From contig NZ_JACJSG010000032.1 of the NCBI RefSeq assembly GCF_014697625.1, positions 1 through 64,000 on the forward strand: a stretch of 64,000 nucleotides of DNA, in the 5' to 3' direction. The position numbers and the translations under genes were made by a program. The notes beneath the pieces are model-generated. The model was not told where the DNA came from, ran no database searches, and saw nothing but the letters and a program-made list of their open reading frames with translations. The stretch comes from Anabaena azotica FACHB-119 (GTDB lineage Bacteria > Cyanobacteriota > Cyanobacteriia > Cyanobacteriales > Nostocaceae). This document shows, piece after piece, positions 18,161 through 26,856 of the stretch. The number at the start of each line of letters is the position of its first letter. Positions within the stretch are counted from its first letter, which is position 1.

Positions 18161-19747
18161 ATGAATCAATCTAGTCGTTCAATATCCCGGCGGCTGTTGG
18201 CAATTTTGTTAGCCACAGTCCTCTTCTGGTGGGGATGGACACCAAAAATTGCCTTAGCACAAAGGTCTACCACTGTCCAACCAAGCAAAACACCTACATC
18301 CAAGGTGCAAACTTCGATTCAACCTTATTTGGAGCGGGTAATTAAAGAGTTGACAGAGTTCCGATTAGATAATGGGATGAAGTTTATTGTCTTAGAACGC
18401 CATCAAGCACCAGTAGTTTCCTTTGTTACCTACGCCGATGTCGGTGGCGTGGATGAACCAGATGGGAAAACAGGTGTGGCTCATTTTTTAGAGCATTTGG
18501 CGTTCAAAGGCACTACAAGCATCGGTACAACAAACTATCAAGCCGAAAAACCCCTGCTTGAGCGTTTAGAGCAGTTAGATACGCAAATTAGAGCCGCAAA
18601 AGCCAATGGTAAGCAAGATGAAGTTACTAGGCTACAAGCGACTTTTAAGGAAGTAGAAGCACAAGCTGCTAAATTAGTCAAGCAAAATGAAATGGGGCAA
18701 ATTGTCGAACAGGCTGGGGGTGTAGGTTTAAACGCCACTACCTCAACGGAAGCGACACGTTACTTTTACAGTTTCCCCGCTAACAAGGTGGAATTGTGGA
18801 TGTCATTAGAATCTGACCGATTTCTTGACCCTGTAATTCGCCGGGAATTTTATAAAGAAAAAGATGTAATTTTAGAAGAGCGGCGGATGCGGGTGGAAAA
18901 TTCACCCATCGGCTTGATGGTGGAAAAGTTTATCGATACCGCTTACAAAGTCCATCCTTACAGAAGACCTGTCATTGGTTACGACCAAGATATCCGCAAC
19001 CTCACCCCAGAGGATGTACAAAAGTTTTTCGAGACTTACTACGTACCTAGTAATATTACTGTGGCTGTGGTTGGAGATGTCAAACCGGCTGAGGTGAAAA
19101 AACTAGCACAAACCTACTTTGGTCGCTACAAAGCCGCACCCAAACCACAGTCAAAAATTCCCGTAGAACCACAGCAAACTCAAAAGAGAGAAGTGACTGT
19201 AGAACTACCTTCTCAACCTTTTTATTTTGAAGGTTATCATCGTCCGGCAATTACCCATCCTGATAATGCGGCGTATGATATTATCGGCGCTTTGTTAAGT
19301 AATGGGCGCACTTCGCGGTTGTATAAATCTTTAGTTGAACAACAGCGTTTAGCGTTGAATGCTCAAGGTTTTAGTGGTTTCCCTGGGGATAAATATCCCA
19401 ACCTGATGCTGTTCTATGCTCTCACAGCTCCCGGTCATACAGTTGATGAGTTGGCGGTAGCTTTACGTCAAGAAATTGACAAGCTAAAAACTGAACCTGT
19501 CTCGGCTACTGAGTTAGAACGGGTAAAAACACAAGCTAGGGCTGGGTTGTTACGTAGCCTTGATTCTAATATGGGTATGGCACAACAACTGTTGGAATAT
19601 GAGGTAAAAACTGGTTCTTGGCGGAATTTGTTTAAGCAATTAGATGAGATTATTGCTGTAACTCCTGCGGATATTCAGCGAGTGGCAAAGGCAACTTTTA
19701 CACCAGAAAATCGCACAGTTGGCAAGTTGTTGTCCAAAAAAGCATAA
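18161..19747 (+). CDS. M16 zinc peptidase, catalytically competent
   Basis: A 528-residue exported peptidase of the pitrilysin/processing-peptidase family. A signal sequence or N-terminal anchor (LLAILLATVLFWWGW, ending at PKIALAQ) precedes the M16 domain. The inverted zinc motif HFLEH (His108, Glu111, His112) is intact. Two M16-type domains follow, with the second inactive half near the C-terminus. It has an insertion rich in charged helices after the zinc motif (about residues 125-190). It is followed 37 bases later by an M16 partner lacking the motif, the usual paired arrangement in cyanobacteria. Substrate unknown. Confidence 0.9.
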   Translation: MNQSSRSISRRLLAILLATVLFWWGWTPKIALAQRSTTVQPSKTPTSKVQTSIQPYLERVIKELTEFRLDNGMKFIVLERHQAPVVSFVTYADVGGVDEPDGKTGVAHFLEHLAFKGTTSIGTTNYQAEKPLLERLEQLDTQIRAAKANGKQDEVTRLQATFKEVEAQAAKLVKQNEMGQIVEQAGGVGLNATTSTEATRYFYSFPANKVELWMSLESDRFLDPVIRREFYKEKDVILEERRMRVENSPIGLMVEKFIDTAYKVHPYRRPVIGYDQDIRNLTPEDVQKFFETYYVPSNITVAVVGDVKPAEVKKLAQTYFGRYKAAPKPQSKIPVEPQQTQKREVTVELPSQPFYFEGYHRPAITHPDNAAYDIIGALLSNGRTSRLYKSLVEQQRLALNAQGFSGFPGDKYPNLMLFYALTAPGHTVDELAVALRQEIDKLKTEPVSATELERVKTQARAGLLRSLDSNMGMAQQLLEYEVKTGSWRNLFKQLDEIIAVTPADIQRVAKATFTPENRTVGKLLSKKA

Positions 19748-19784
19748 GCAAGACACCGCAAAGATTAGGAGATAAGCAACGGAT

Positions 19785-21296
19785 ATGCACAGGCTTAAAC
19801 AATTCAAAATGCAAAATTTCCGATTCAAAATGCAGAACAGTAAGAGGTTGATTTATGTATTAGTTGCTGTGTTGGCGTTTTTAACTGTCACTTTTAACTT
19901 TTCTTTGACGGCGACAGCAGCAGCCAAACATTATACAGAGTTGCAATTTGCCCCTCTACCTGAGATTAAGTTACCCAAATATGAACGGTATGTGCTGCAA
20001 AATGGCTTGGTTGTGTATCTGATGGAGGATCACGAATTACCTTTAGTCAGTGGTACAGCAATGGTACGGGCTGGGAGTCGTTGGGAACCAGCAGATAAAG
20101 TGGGACTGGCTAGTTTTACGGGTGCAGTCATGCGGACTGGGGGAACTAAGCAGCATTCACCTGATAAGCTGAATGAGATATTAGAGCAACGGGCTGCATC
20201 TGTGGAAGTGAGTATCAATGAAGCTGCGGCTAGTGCTAGTTTTGAATCACTGACTGAAGATGTCGATACGGTGTTTGGGTTGTTTGCAGAGATTATGCAA
20301 CAACCAGTATTTGCCCAAGAAAAACTAGATTTAGCGAAAACTCAAGCTAAGGGGAGTATTGCAAGGCGCAATGATAACCCCAGTGATATAGCTAGTCGGG
20401 AGTTTCGCAAGTTGATTTATGGCAAAGATAGCCCCTATGGGCGGATTACAGAATATGCTACTGTGGATGCGATCGCCCGCGAAGATTTGGTACAGTTCCA
20501 TCAAAAGTATTTCTACCCCAATAATACGATTTTGGGGATTGTGGGGGATTTTGATAGTAAGAAAATGCGATCGCTCATTCAAGCTAAGTTTGGCAGTTGG
20601 GCGCGTAACCCCAAATTCTCTAAACCAACCTTACCAGAGGTAGCTTCAGCTAATCAAGGCGGAGTATTTTTTGTCAATCAACCCCAACTTACCCAGAGTA
20701 GTGTTTTAATTGGGCATTTGGGAGGTAAATTCGATAGCCCCGACTATGCAGCCTTGGATGTGTTGAATGAGGTATTTAATGGGTTTGGGGGACGCTTATT
20801 TAATGAATTGCGATCGCGTCAAGGTTTAGCCTATTCTGTATATGGTTTATGGAGTCCCCGCTTTGACTATCCAGGGATGTTTATCGCAGGTGGACAAACC
20901 CGTTCTGATGCTACTGTGCAGTTTGTCAAAGCTTTACAAGCCCAAATCAAGCGCGTCCAAGCCCAACCAGTAACAGCAGCAGAATTAGCCCGTGCAAAAG
21001 ATTCTACACTTAACTCTTTTGTGTTTAACTTTCAAGACCCTGCACAAACTCTATCACGGTTAATGCGTTATGAGTATTACGGCTATCCGGCTGATTTTCT
21101 CTTCCGCTATCAAAAAGCTGTAGCCGCAACCACAGCCGCCGATGTGCAACGAGTAGCCAAGCAATACCTCAAACCAGATAATCTCGTGACTTTAGTAGTG
21201 GGAAATCAAACCGCCATTCAACCACCATTAACTCAATTAGCCGCCCAAGTAACACCAATTGATGTGACTATTCCTAGTTCACAAGCGCGGAATTGA
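19785..21296 (+). CDS. M16 peptidase-like partner, zinc motif missing
   Basis: The 503-residue protein has the M16 fold and a signal sequence (YVLVAVLAFLTVTFNFSLT). The position expected for HxxEH reads LASFTGAVM, so it should not bind zinc. It keeps the substrate-binding Arg/Tyr region near the C-terminus (LRSRQGLAYSVYG). Such inactive partners dimerise with the active subunit. The start is uncertain: the first 15 codons contain two ATTCAAAATGCAAAAT-like repeat units, and Met9 or Met16 are equally possible. It lies in an operon with the active peptidase. Confidence 0.88.
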   Translation: MHRLKQFKMQNFRFKMQNSKRLIYVLVAVLAFLTVTFNFSLTATAAAKHYTELQFAPLPEIKLPKYERYVLQNGLVVYLMEDHELPLVSGTAMVRAGSRWEPADKVGLASFTGAVMRTGGTKQHSPDKLNEILEQRAASVEVSINEAAASASFESLTEDVDTVFGLFAEIMQQPVFAQEKLDLAKTQAKGSIARRNDNPSDIASREFRKLIYGKDSPYGRITEYATVDAIAREDLVQFHQKYFYPNNTILGIVGDFDSKKMRSLIQAKFGSWARNPKFSKPTLPEVASANQGGVFFVNQPQLTQSSVLIGHLGGKFDSPDYAALDVLNEVFNGFGGRLFNELRSRQGLAYSVYGLWSPRFDYPGMFIAGGQTRSDATVQFVKALQAQIKRVQAQPVTAAELARAKDSTLNSFVFNFQDPAQTLSRLMRYEYYGYPADFLFRYQKAVAATTAADVQRVAKQYLKPDNLVTLVVGNQTAIQPPLTQLAAQVTPIDVTIPSSQARN

Positions 21297-21587
21297 CAGT
21301 TGACAGTTGACAATTGTCAATTGACAGTTGTCAGTTGTCAGCTGTTATTCTCCCCTGCCTATCTTGGCAGCATTTGAGGGTGGTGAAAAGTGAAGTTGTT
21401 GTTGGATACTCAATGTTGGTTGTGGGATTAAATCTGTTTTTTTGTACCTCATTTACTTGCAAACTGCTGTATCATTCAGCATTTCCCCATCTCTTAAAAG
21501 TACTAAAGATTAAAAAAAAGTGTTGATAGGAGATTTCTGAGAAATTTCTATTATCTTGTTTGATAAACAACAAAATAAGATAAACCT

Positions 21588-22442
21588 ATGAGATTTCCAG
21601 AAATTGGTCAACTCGCCCTTGCCCTGTTAACCCAATTTGGGCTGAAAGTAATAGGTGCGATCGCTCTGTGGATTATTGCTCAGAAGTTAATAGAATTTAG
21701 TTTAAAGCTCATCCGCCGTGCTTTCCGCAGCCAAAATATTGAGCCGACGCTGATTAGCTATCTACTAAATATCATTTCTGTCACCCTGAGAATTGTGCTA
21801 GTTGTAGCCATTCTCGGCTTTTTTGGTGTGGAAACAACTTCCTTTGCCGCATTGCTAGCAGCAGCAGGTGTAGCCATTGGGGCTGCTTGGGGCGGGCTGT
21901 TGGCTAACTTTGCGGCTGGTGCATTTTTAATTATCTTCCGTCCCTTTAAAGTTGGTGATTTTATTACTGCCGCCGGGGTAACAGGAACTGTGACAGAAAT
22001 AGGACTGTTCACTACTGATATTACCACACCCGATAATGTGTTGACAATTGTGGCGAATAATAAAATATTTTCCGATAATATCCAGAATTTCTCAGCTAAT
22101 CCTTATCGTCGCGTTGATTTGCTAGCACAACTACATCATGACGTTGATCATAATCAGGCGATCGCACTTTTAAAAACGAGAATTAGCCAAATTCCCAATG
22201 TAGTCAGTAACCCAGCACCAGATGTAGAAATTCTCACCTTTACTTTGGCAGGGCCAGTATTAGCTGTGCGTCCTTATTGTCATAATGAACATTATTGGCA
22301 AGTGTATTTTGACACGAATAAAGCTATACGCGAAACCTTTGGCGAAGCTGGATATCCCATGCCTGAACAACGCTACGCCTTTACTTTTCCACCGGAAAAT
22401 GGCACAAGCTCCGTTATTCCCTCATCTGTAATATCTTCATAA
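21588..22442 (+). CDS. MscS-family mechanosensitive channel (copy 1)
   Basis: A 284-residue small-conductance mechanosensitive channel of the inner membrane that releases solutes under osmotic downshock. Three hydrophobic segments (about residues 8-30, 55-80, 85-110) are followed by the pore-lining Gly/Ala helix (AALLAAAGVAIGAAWGGLL). The beta domain follows (FRPFKVGDFI), then the cytoplasmic alpha/beta cage (RRVDLLAQLHHDVDHNQAI). Length matches E. coli MscS. A near-identical paralogue follows 430 bases downstream on the same strand. Confidence 0.9.
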   Translation: MRFPEIGQLALALLTQFGLKVIGAIALWIIAQKLIEFSLKLIRRAFRSQNIEPTLISYLLNIISVTLRIVLVVAILGFFGVETTSFAALLAAAGVAIGAAWGGLLANFAAGAFLIIFRPFKVGDFITAAGVTGTVTEIGLFTTDITTPDNVLTIVANNKIFSDNIQNFSANPYRRVDLLAQLHHDVDHNQAIALLKTRISQIPNVVSNPAPDVEILTFTLAGPVLAVRPYCHNEHYWQVYFDTNKAIRETFGEAGYPMPEQRYAFTFPPENGTSSVIPSSVISS

Positions 22443-22872
22443 TACGGTAACTACTTAGTTGGAACTTCTGTATCTTTTCCACACAACAACTCACAAAAAG
22501 GTAGGTCATTCAACAGCTTACCTTTTTACTATTTATTCTCTGTGCCTCCTTGCTTCTGTGGTGATTAAACATAGAAACAAACAGACACATAGATTAGGAC
22601 TTACGCATAAAAACGAAAAATCAAGGGTTTGGGCAAGGGTGTAGGGGTATAGGGGTGTAAATCTTTAAAACCCTTACACCCTTACACCCTTACCCCCCTA
22701 CACCCTGTCTCAACAGATAACCTTGGTGCGTAAGTCCTGATAGATAAGCAAAACCTACCTTAAGAAAGAGGAGAGTTTATCAGCTTATTCTCAATATTAT
22801 GTCAGCACCAAAAAAACATTCTGGTTGAATTTACTGTTTTTAGTCAAAAGCATAATAAATAGAGAAAAGCTG
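22443..22872. other. gap between mscS paralogues, with family C element
   Basis: It contains one complete family C palindrome (22596-22738). A purine-rich AGAGAAAAG just upstream of 22873 is the ribosome-binding site of the second channel gene. Nothing else was found. Confidence 0.6.
22596..22738. repeat. family C palindromic element, complete copy
   Basis: It is bounded by AGGACTTACGCA and TGCGTAAGTCCT (perfect 12-bp inverted ends), 143 bp. The interior has GGGTGTAGGGGTATAGGGG facing CCCTTACACCC repeats, so the whole element can form a long hairpin. Flanks are similar (ATAGATT and ATAGATA), possibly a short target duplication. Confidence 0.75.
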
Positions 22873-23727
22873 ATGAATATAGCGGCAATTAGTCAAGTTG
22901 CTCTGGCTCTTTTAACACAGTTTGGGCTGAGAGTTTTAGGCGCGATCGCTCTTTGGATTGTTGCTCAATGGTTAATTGATTTTGGCTTAAAATTAATGCG
23001 GCGGGCTTTCCGTAGTAGACAGGTTGAGCCAACATTAATTAACTATATTGTGAATATAGTTGCCGTATTACTCAGAATTGTGTTAATTGTGGCAATTCTG
23101 GGTTTTTTCGGCATAGAAACTACTTCCTTTGCTGCATTACTAGCGGCTGTTGGTATAGCTATTGGTGCAGCTTGGAGTGGACTGTTAGCTAATTTTGCGG
23201 CTGGTGCATTTTTGATTATTTTCCGTCCATTTGTAGTTGGTGACACCATTAAAGCAGCAGGTGTTACCGGAACTGTGGAAGAAATTGGAATGTTTACCAC
23301 AACTATTAATACACTGGATAATGTGAAGACAATTGTTGGTAATAATAAAATATTTGCTGACAATATCGAGAATTTTTCTGCTAATCCTTACCGCCGTGTA
23401 GATTTAAAAGCGCAACTGCATCACGCGGTTGATCATGAGGATGCAATTAGACGGTTAAAACAGAGAATTAGCCAAATTCCTCATGTGTTAAATAATCCTG
23501 CACCAGATGTAGAAATATTAGAGTTTAATTTAGCAGGGACAGTCTTAGCCGTGCGTCCTTATTGCCATCATGAGCATTACTGGCAGGTTTATTTTGCCAC
23601 CAATAAAGCCATTCGGGAAACTTTTGGTGAAGCTGGATATCCCGTCCCCGAACAAAACTACAGGTTTATTGAACCAACACCCGATGGCACATCCGCCAGT
23701 GTGGTACAACGCACATCTTTGAGCTAG
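22873..23727 (+). CDS. MscS-family mechanosensitive channel (copy 2)
   Basis: A 284-residue paralogue of the previous channel, alike from end to end (QVALALLTQFG, AALLAAVGIAIGAAWSGLL, FRPFVVGDTI, RRVDLKAQLHHAVDHEDAI). The frame is open from 22825, but the start at 22873 (MNIAAISQ) gives the same length as copy 1 and follows an AGAGAAAAG ribosome-binding site. Both copies retain a full pore helix, so both should form channels; they could also co-assemble. Confidence 0.9.
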   Translation: MNIAAISQVALALLTQFGLRVLGAIALWIVAQWLIDFGLKLMRRAFRSRQVEPTLINYIVNIVAVLLRIVLIVAILGFFGIETTSFAALLAAVGIAIGAAWSGLLANFAAGAFLIIFRPFVVGDTIKAAGVTGTVEEIGMFTTTINTLDNVKTIVGNNKIFADNIENFSANPYRRVDLKAQLHHAVDHEDAIRRLKQRISQIPHVLNNPAPDVEILEFNLAGTVLAVRPYCHHEHYWQVYFATNKAIRETFGEAGYPVPEQNYRFIEPTPDGTSASVVQRTSLS

Positions 23728-23765
23728 AGTATGCGATAATAAAGATATATACCAATTTACTTGAT

Positions 23766-23963
23766 ATGTCTTCTTTTGCTTGCTCTAGTTGTGCGGTAGT
23801 CCTGAACCAACAACAGATGCAAAATACCTCACATCAAAACCAGTCTCAGGATGATTCGGTAGACCAAGTTAAGACTGTGGAGAAAACTTGTACTGTGGTA
23901 GAGAATGGTAGGGTTGTAGTCAAACCATTACCGCCACAAAGTGATGAGACTGCTGAGGCTTAG
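23766..23963 (+). CDS. small Cys-containing hypothetical protein
   Basis: A 65-residue polar protein starting MSSFACSSCAVVLNQQQMQ, with a CSSC pair near the start and an acidic, Gln-rich middle. It lies 38 bases behind the second channel gene. Its codon use looks ordinary and the frame ends just before the convergent HIRAN gene. I recognise no family. It could be a short lipoprotein-like or metal-binding peptide, or not translated. Confidence 0.45.
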   Translation: MSSFACSSCAVVLNQQQMQNTSHQNQSQDDSVDQVKTVEKTCTVVENGRVVVKPLPPQSDETAEA

Positions 23964-23970
23964 TTTTAGC

Positions 23971-24735
23971 CTATACTGTGGCGACATCTTCTTTAATTAG
24001 CGGCTGATACTCTTCACCAGAAAAGGGGCGAAAGTCCTGATTGCATAAAGCAGTTATCCTACACAATAAACGGAACTGGAACGGTGTGGGCGGTAAATTT
24101 ACACGCTCTACACGCAGGTCTACTGAACTAGGGTCTTTTTTAAAAAGCTCAAAAACCTCACTCCGTAAATACCTTGGGCAATAACCTACCATATGGTTAT
24201 CCTCTGTATTCAAAGATAATGCCTGGGAATCATGAGGGTTTTGAAATTCGTGAACTAACAATAGCTTCTCTTCTGGTTCCAATTTATTAATCCTCTCAAT
24301 TGTTGATTCAGGTAGATATCTCAGCCCGTGGGCGAAAAAGTGTAACTGATATTGCCCTCCTGCATCTGGCTCTGGGCAGGGGAAAACGCCGAGATTGTCT
24401 GTTTCCCGCTTTCCCGCACTACGGGCTAAAATTGCCAGTGGATCTGCTTCATTGTCTGAAATATTTAGCCATTGCAGAAACTTGGCGTAATCAGGGCGGG
24501 AACGGGACATTAACCGATTAGAGAAGACTGAAAATAAGTGGGTTGATGTATATACTTTTTCTAAATCAGGAAATGAAGATAAAGGTGAAAAACTGCACTT
24601 TTGTTGTGCCTCTTTTACACCTTTGATGTAAACAAACTTGTATCTTGCACCGTCGAATGTTAACCGACCAATGGGAAACCAAGAGTGGCTCTGTGGGTCT
24701 TGCCAAGCTAAAAATAGTGTTTTTTGTGTCGTCAC
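23971..24735 (-). CDS. HIRAN-domain protein
   Basis: A 254-residue protein whose C-terminal half has the HIRAN pattern (about residues 145-235: LHFFAHGLRYLP, LLLVHEFQNPHDSQALSL, VGYCPRYLRSEV, VERVNLPPTPFQFRLLCRI). HIRAN domains in helicases such as HLTF bind 3' ends of single-stranded DNA; stand-alone bacterial versions are of unknown role. The N-terminal half (SHSWFPIGRLTFDGARYKFVY) resembles the part usually fused to HipA-like kinases. It starts with GTG inside the last codon region of the HipA-like gene (GTGA overlap, 24732-24735). The two are therefore translationally coupled. Confidence 0.78.
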   Translation of the reverse strand: MTTQKTLFLAWQDPQSHSWFPIGRLTFDGARYKFVYIKGVKEAQQKCSFSPLSSFPDLEKVYTSTHLFSVFSNRLMSRSRPDYAKFLQWLNISDNEADPLAILARSAGKRETDNLGVFPCPEPDAGGQYQLHFFAHGLRYLPESTIERINKLEPEEKLLLVHEFQNPHDSQALSLNTEDNHMVGYCPRYLRSEVFELFKKDPSSVDLRVERVNLPPTPFQFRLLCRITALCNQDFRPFSGEEYQPLIKEDVATV

Positions 24736-25651
24736 TGGAGCGATTTCCTTAAATCAAGTAGCCTGTTTTGGTTGATTTCCAAAATCTTCTGTGCAAACTC
24801 AATAGCAACAGTTGAGATACGCGATTTGTCAATGCGATCAAAAATCAAGCGCGTATTCGCTCTTGAGATACGTTCAAGACGAGCCAGCCAGATATGGGCA
24901 GCTTGAGGGTAACGGCAAGCAACTCGGTCAAATACATCAAAAGTTTTCAGGCTTTTTTGGTCTTCAAACTATTATAAAAAGCAGAATAACATTTATTTAC
25001 ATAAGCCTCGACCGAGCGTTTCTGTCTCTTTTCGTCAGTGAGGTCACGTCCCAGACAGGAGCCATGATCATAGGTAGGTGCTAAATGTATAGTTTCTGTA
25101 GAATCCACCTTGTATCGCACAAAACCCCAGTTTTCGTGATGACGATCTCCGTTGCCAATCCAAGCATCTAACAGAAGGTAGCCAACAAATACTTCGACTG
25201 CTTTTTGGATACCGCTCGGTGGTGTCCAAGCTATTGGCAAGCCTACGTCCAATGCTTCTATTACTTGCACAACAATATCTATTGTATGTTGTGATACGCC
25301 GTAGGTGGCGCAAGTAGGGTAATTTGGTACAATTGGCGTGAGAATTTCATTGCCATGAACAAGTGTCCCTCCTGGTGGCAAAAAGTAGGCTGAAACTACA
25401 CCTCGATGACCTTCCCAAGTTTCTGCTAAATGGTAAGTGGCGTGGGGTAATCCTAAAAGCTCAGACAACTCTGATGCTACTTTTTCTGCCCAATCTTCCC
25501 CTATATTTTGTCGTGCTTGTTTATATAGGCAGTAACCAAGTTGTTCATGTTGAAACCAAAATTTATATTTGCTACCCATCGTTTCGTTACTGGAAAGGGC
25601 ATAATCAGCTTTGGTAACAAAAATGATGGGAAATTCGGAAATAGCATTCAT
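24732..25651 (-). pseudogene. HipA-like kinase, frameshifted
   Basis: The first 234 codons encode a HipA-like (HipA_2-type) Ser/Thr kinase with the catalytic GNGDRHHENWG (Asp and Asn of the catalytic loop) and the DHG metal motif (TYDHGSCLGRD). The frame then ends at 24947-24949. Just before that, at a run of six A's (minus strand; 24953-24958), the other frame continues with a helical 75-residue ending (SLKTFDVFDRVA to DLRKSLQ). It stops at 24732, overlapping the HIRAN start by four bases. One added base would give a continuous 306-residue protein. It is either a mutated gene, a sequencing error in the homopolymer, or a slippage product. Confidence 0.8.
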
Positions 25652-25857
25652 TATAGATCATTGACAGTAAGCATTTTTCGCTAGATTAAGCATAGCTGCT
25701 TAGTCTGTAACAAGTGGCTGGATTATCGACTATTGGTAAATGGTTAGAGAGTACCCACCCCAAGAACATCTACCTCCGCTACAAAGTGGCGATCGCCTAC
25801 AATTAAGTTTTCTCTTGTAAAAAGTAGCATAAATCCATAAGTAAATAAAATCCTTAC
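25652..25857. promoter_or_regulatory. gap upstream of the HipA-like gene with a palindrome
   Basis: A perfect inverted repeat TAAGCA-TAGC-TGCTTA lies at 25687-25702, about 36 bases upstream of the HipA-like start codon, where an operator could be. The rest contains a HIP1 site and nothing else recognisable. No HipB-like repressor gene is near, so the binding factor is unknown. Confidence 0.3.
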
Positions 25858-26856
25858 TTATATTTTTGCTGCTATCTTGCGAGCTAACCTCTCAAAATTA
25901 TTATATATGTCTTTAACAGATTGACTGTAGGAAGAACCAATAGCACCGTCAGCAGGTTTTAAGTGAAACATCGGCTTGTGCGCTTCCTGAGCCATTGACA
26001 TCAGGCTTTGGTAATTTTTAAGTACAGCTAAACAATTGGGGTCATCTTTTAAAGAATAAGCTTTACCGTCTGTTATATTTAAAACAGCATTCTGATAAAC
26101 CTTTGGGATATCATTTACTAAATTATAGTATGCGTTTGTTGGACGGTCTAAGAGAATTGGTGGTTGCCAAATTACGTACCCAATTGGCTGCATACGTCCT
26201 GTTGATGATTTATAATCAATAGCATTATGTTGTAGGATTTTTTGCCAACTATTTTGCCAATTTAGTAAATTTTCTCCCAAATAACGTAAATTATCCAAAA
26301 CAATTAAGTTTAAAAAAAGAGGTATGATAACGTAATCTGCGGACGTTAACGCAGTATGATTAATAGCTCCTAAATTTGAGCCTAAATCCATTAATATAAT
26401 ATCTGCTTTATAATCAGTACCAGTTTTTTTTAAAATCCTAGAAAAAGATGATATCTTCGTCAAACTGTTGACATTATTATCTACAGATTCGTACCATAAC
26501 TGTGATAAGTATCTTTCTAATTCTGCCAATGATAAACTGCTTGGCAGCAAAGCTAATTGATTAACTATACTTTCTAAACTATCACTGCTGTCTAGCTGCA
26601 ATTCACTAATATCAGCTTTACCTTTAATTATCGACTCAAAACAACCAAAAATAGTTTTGTGATCATTTTTTTTCGAGACAATTTCTTCTAGACGTTCTTC
26701 ATCTAAAAAAGCAGATGTCAAATTAGCCTGTGGATCTAAATCAGCAGCGATTACCCGATATCCTAAATCACTGTACATCCATGCCAAATGATATACTAGG
26801 GAAGTCTTACCTACTCCTCCCTTATGATTAAAAACAGCAATTGTTCTGGTACTCAT
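25858..26856 (-). CDS. ParA/Soj-family ATPase
   Basis: This 332-residue SIMIBI-class ATPase begins with the deviant Walker A motif of ParA proteins (KGGVGKTS, residues 12-19, signature Lys12). It also has the DLDPQANLTSAF Walker A' stretch and a Walker B-like ILMDLGSNLG. Such ATPases position plasmids, chromosomes or protein complexes on DNA. No ParB gene lies beside it, and it overlaps an AlbA_2/Schlafen-type gene by four bases (ATGA, 26853-26856). It is probably the second subunit of a two-protein module, not a partition protein. An accessory or defence role is inferred from context only. Confidence 0.85.
   Translation of the reverse strand: MSTRTIAVFNHKGGVGKTSLVYHLAWMYSDLGYRVIAADLDPQANLTSAFLDEERLEEIVSKKNDHKTIFGCFESIIKGKADISELQLDSSDSLESIVNQLALLPSSLSLAELERYLSQLWYESVDNNVNSLTKISSFSRILKKTGTDYKADIILMDLGSNLGAINHTALTSADYVIIPLFLNLIVLDNLRYLGENLLNWQNSWQKILQHNAIDYKSSTGRMQPIGYVIWQPPILLDRPTNAYYNLVNDIPKVYQNAVLNITDGKAYSLKDDPNCLAVLKNYQSLMSMAQEAHKPMFHLKPADGAIGSSYSQSVKDIYNNFERLARKIAAKI

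Noticed and set aside
21314-21526. 70-codon frame between the M16 partner and the first MscS gene
   Set aside because: It starts in a TGACAGTTGACAATTG short-repeat tract and has no conserved features.
25858-26856. ParA as evidence of an integrated plasmid partition locus
   Set aside because: No ParB gene or centromere-like repeat array was seen nearby. The gene is coupled to an AlbA_2 protein and sits beside chromosomal uvrA.
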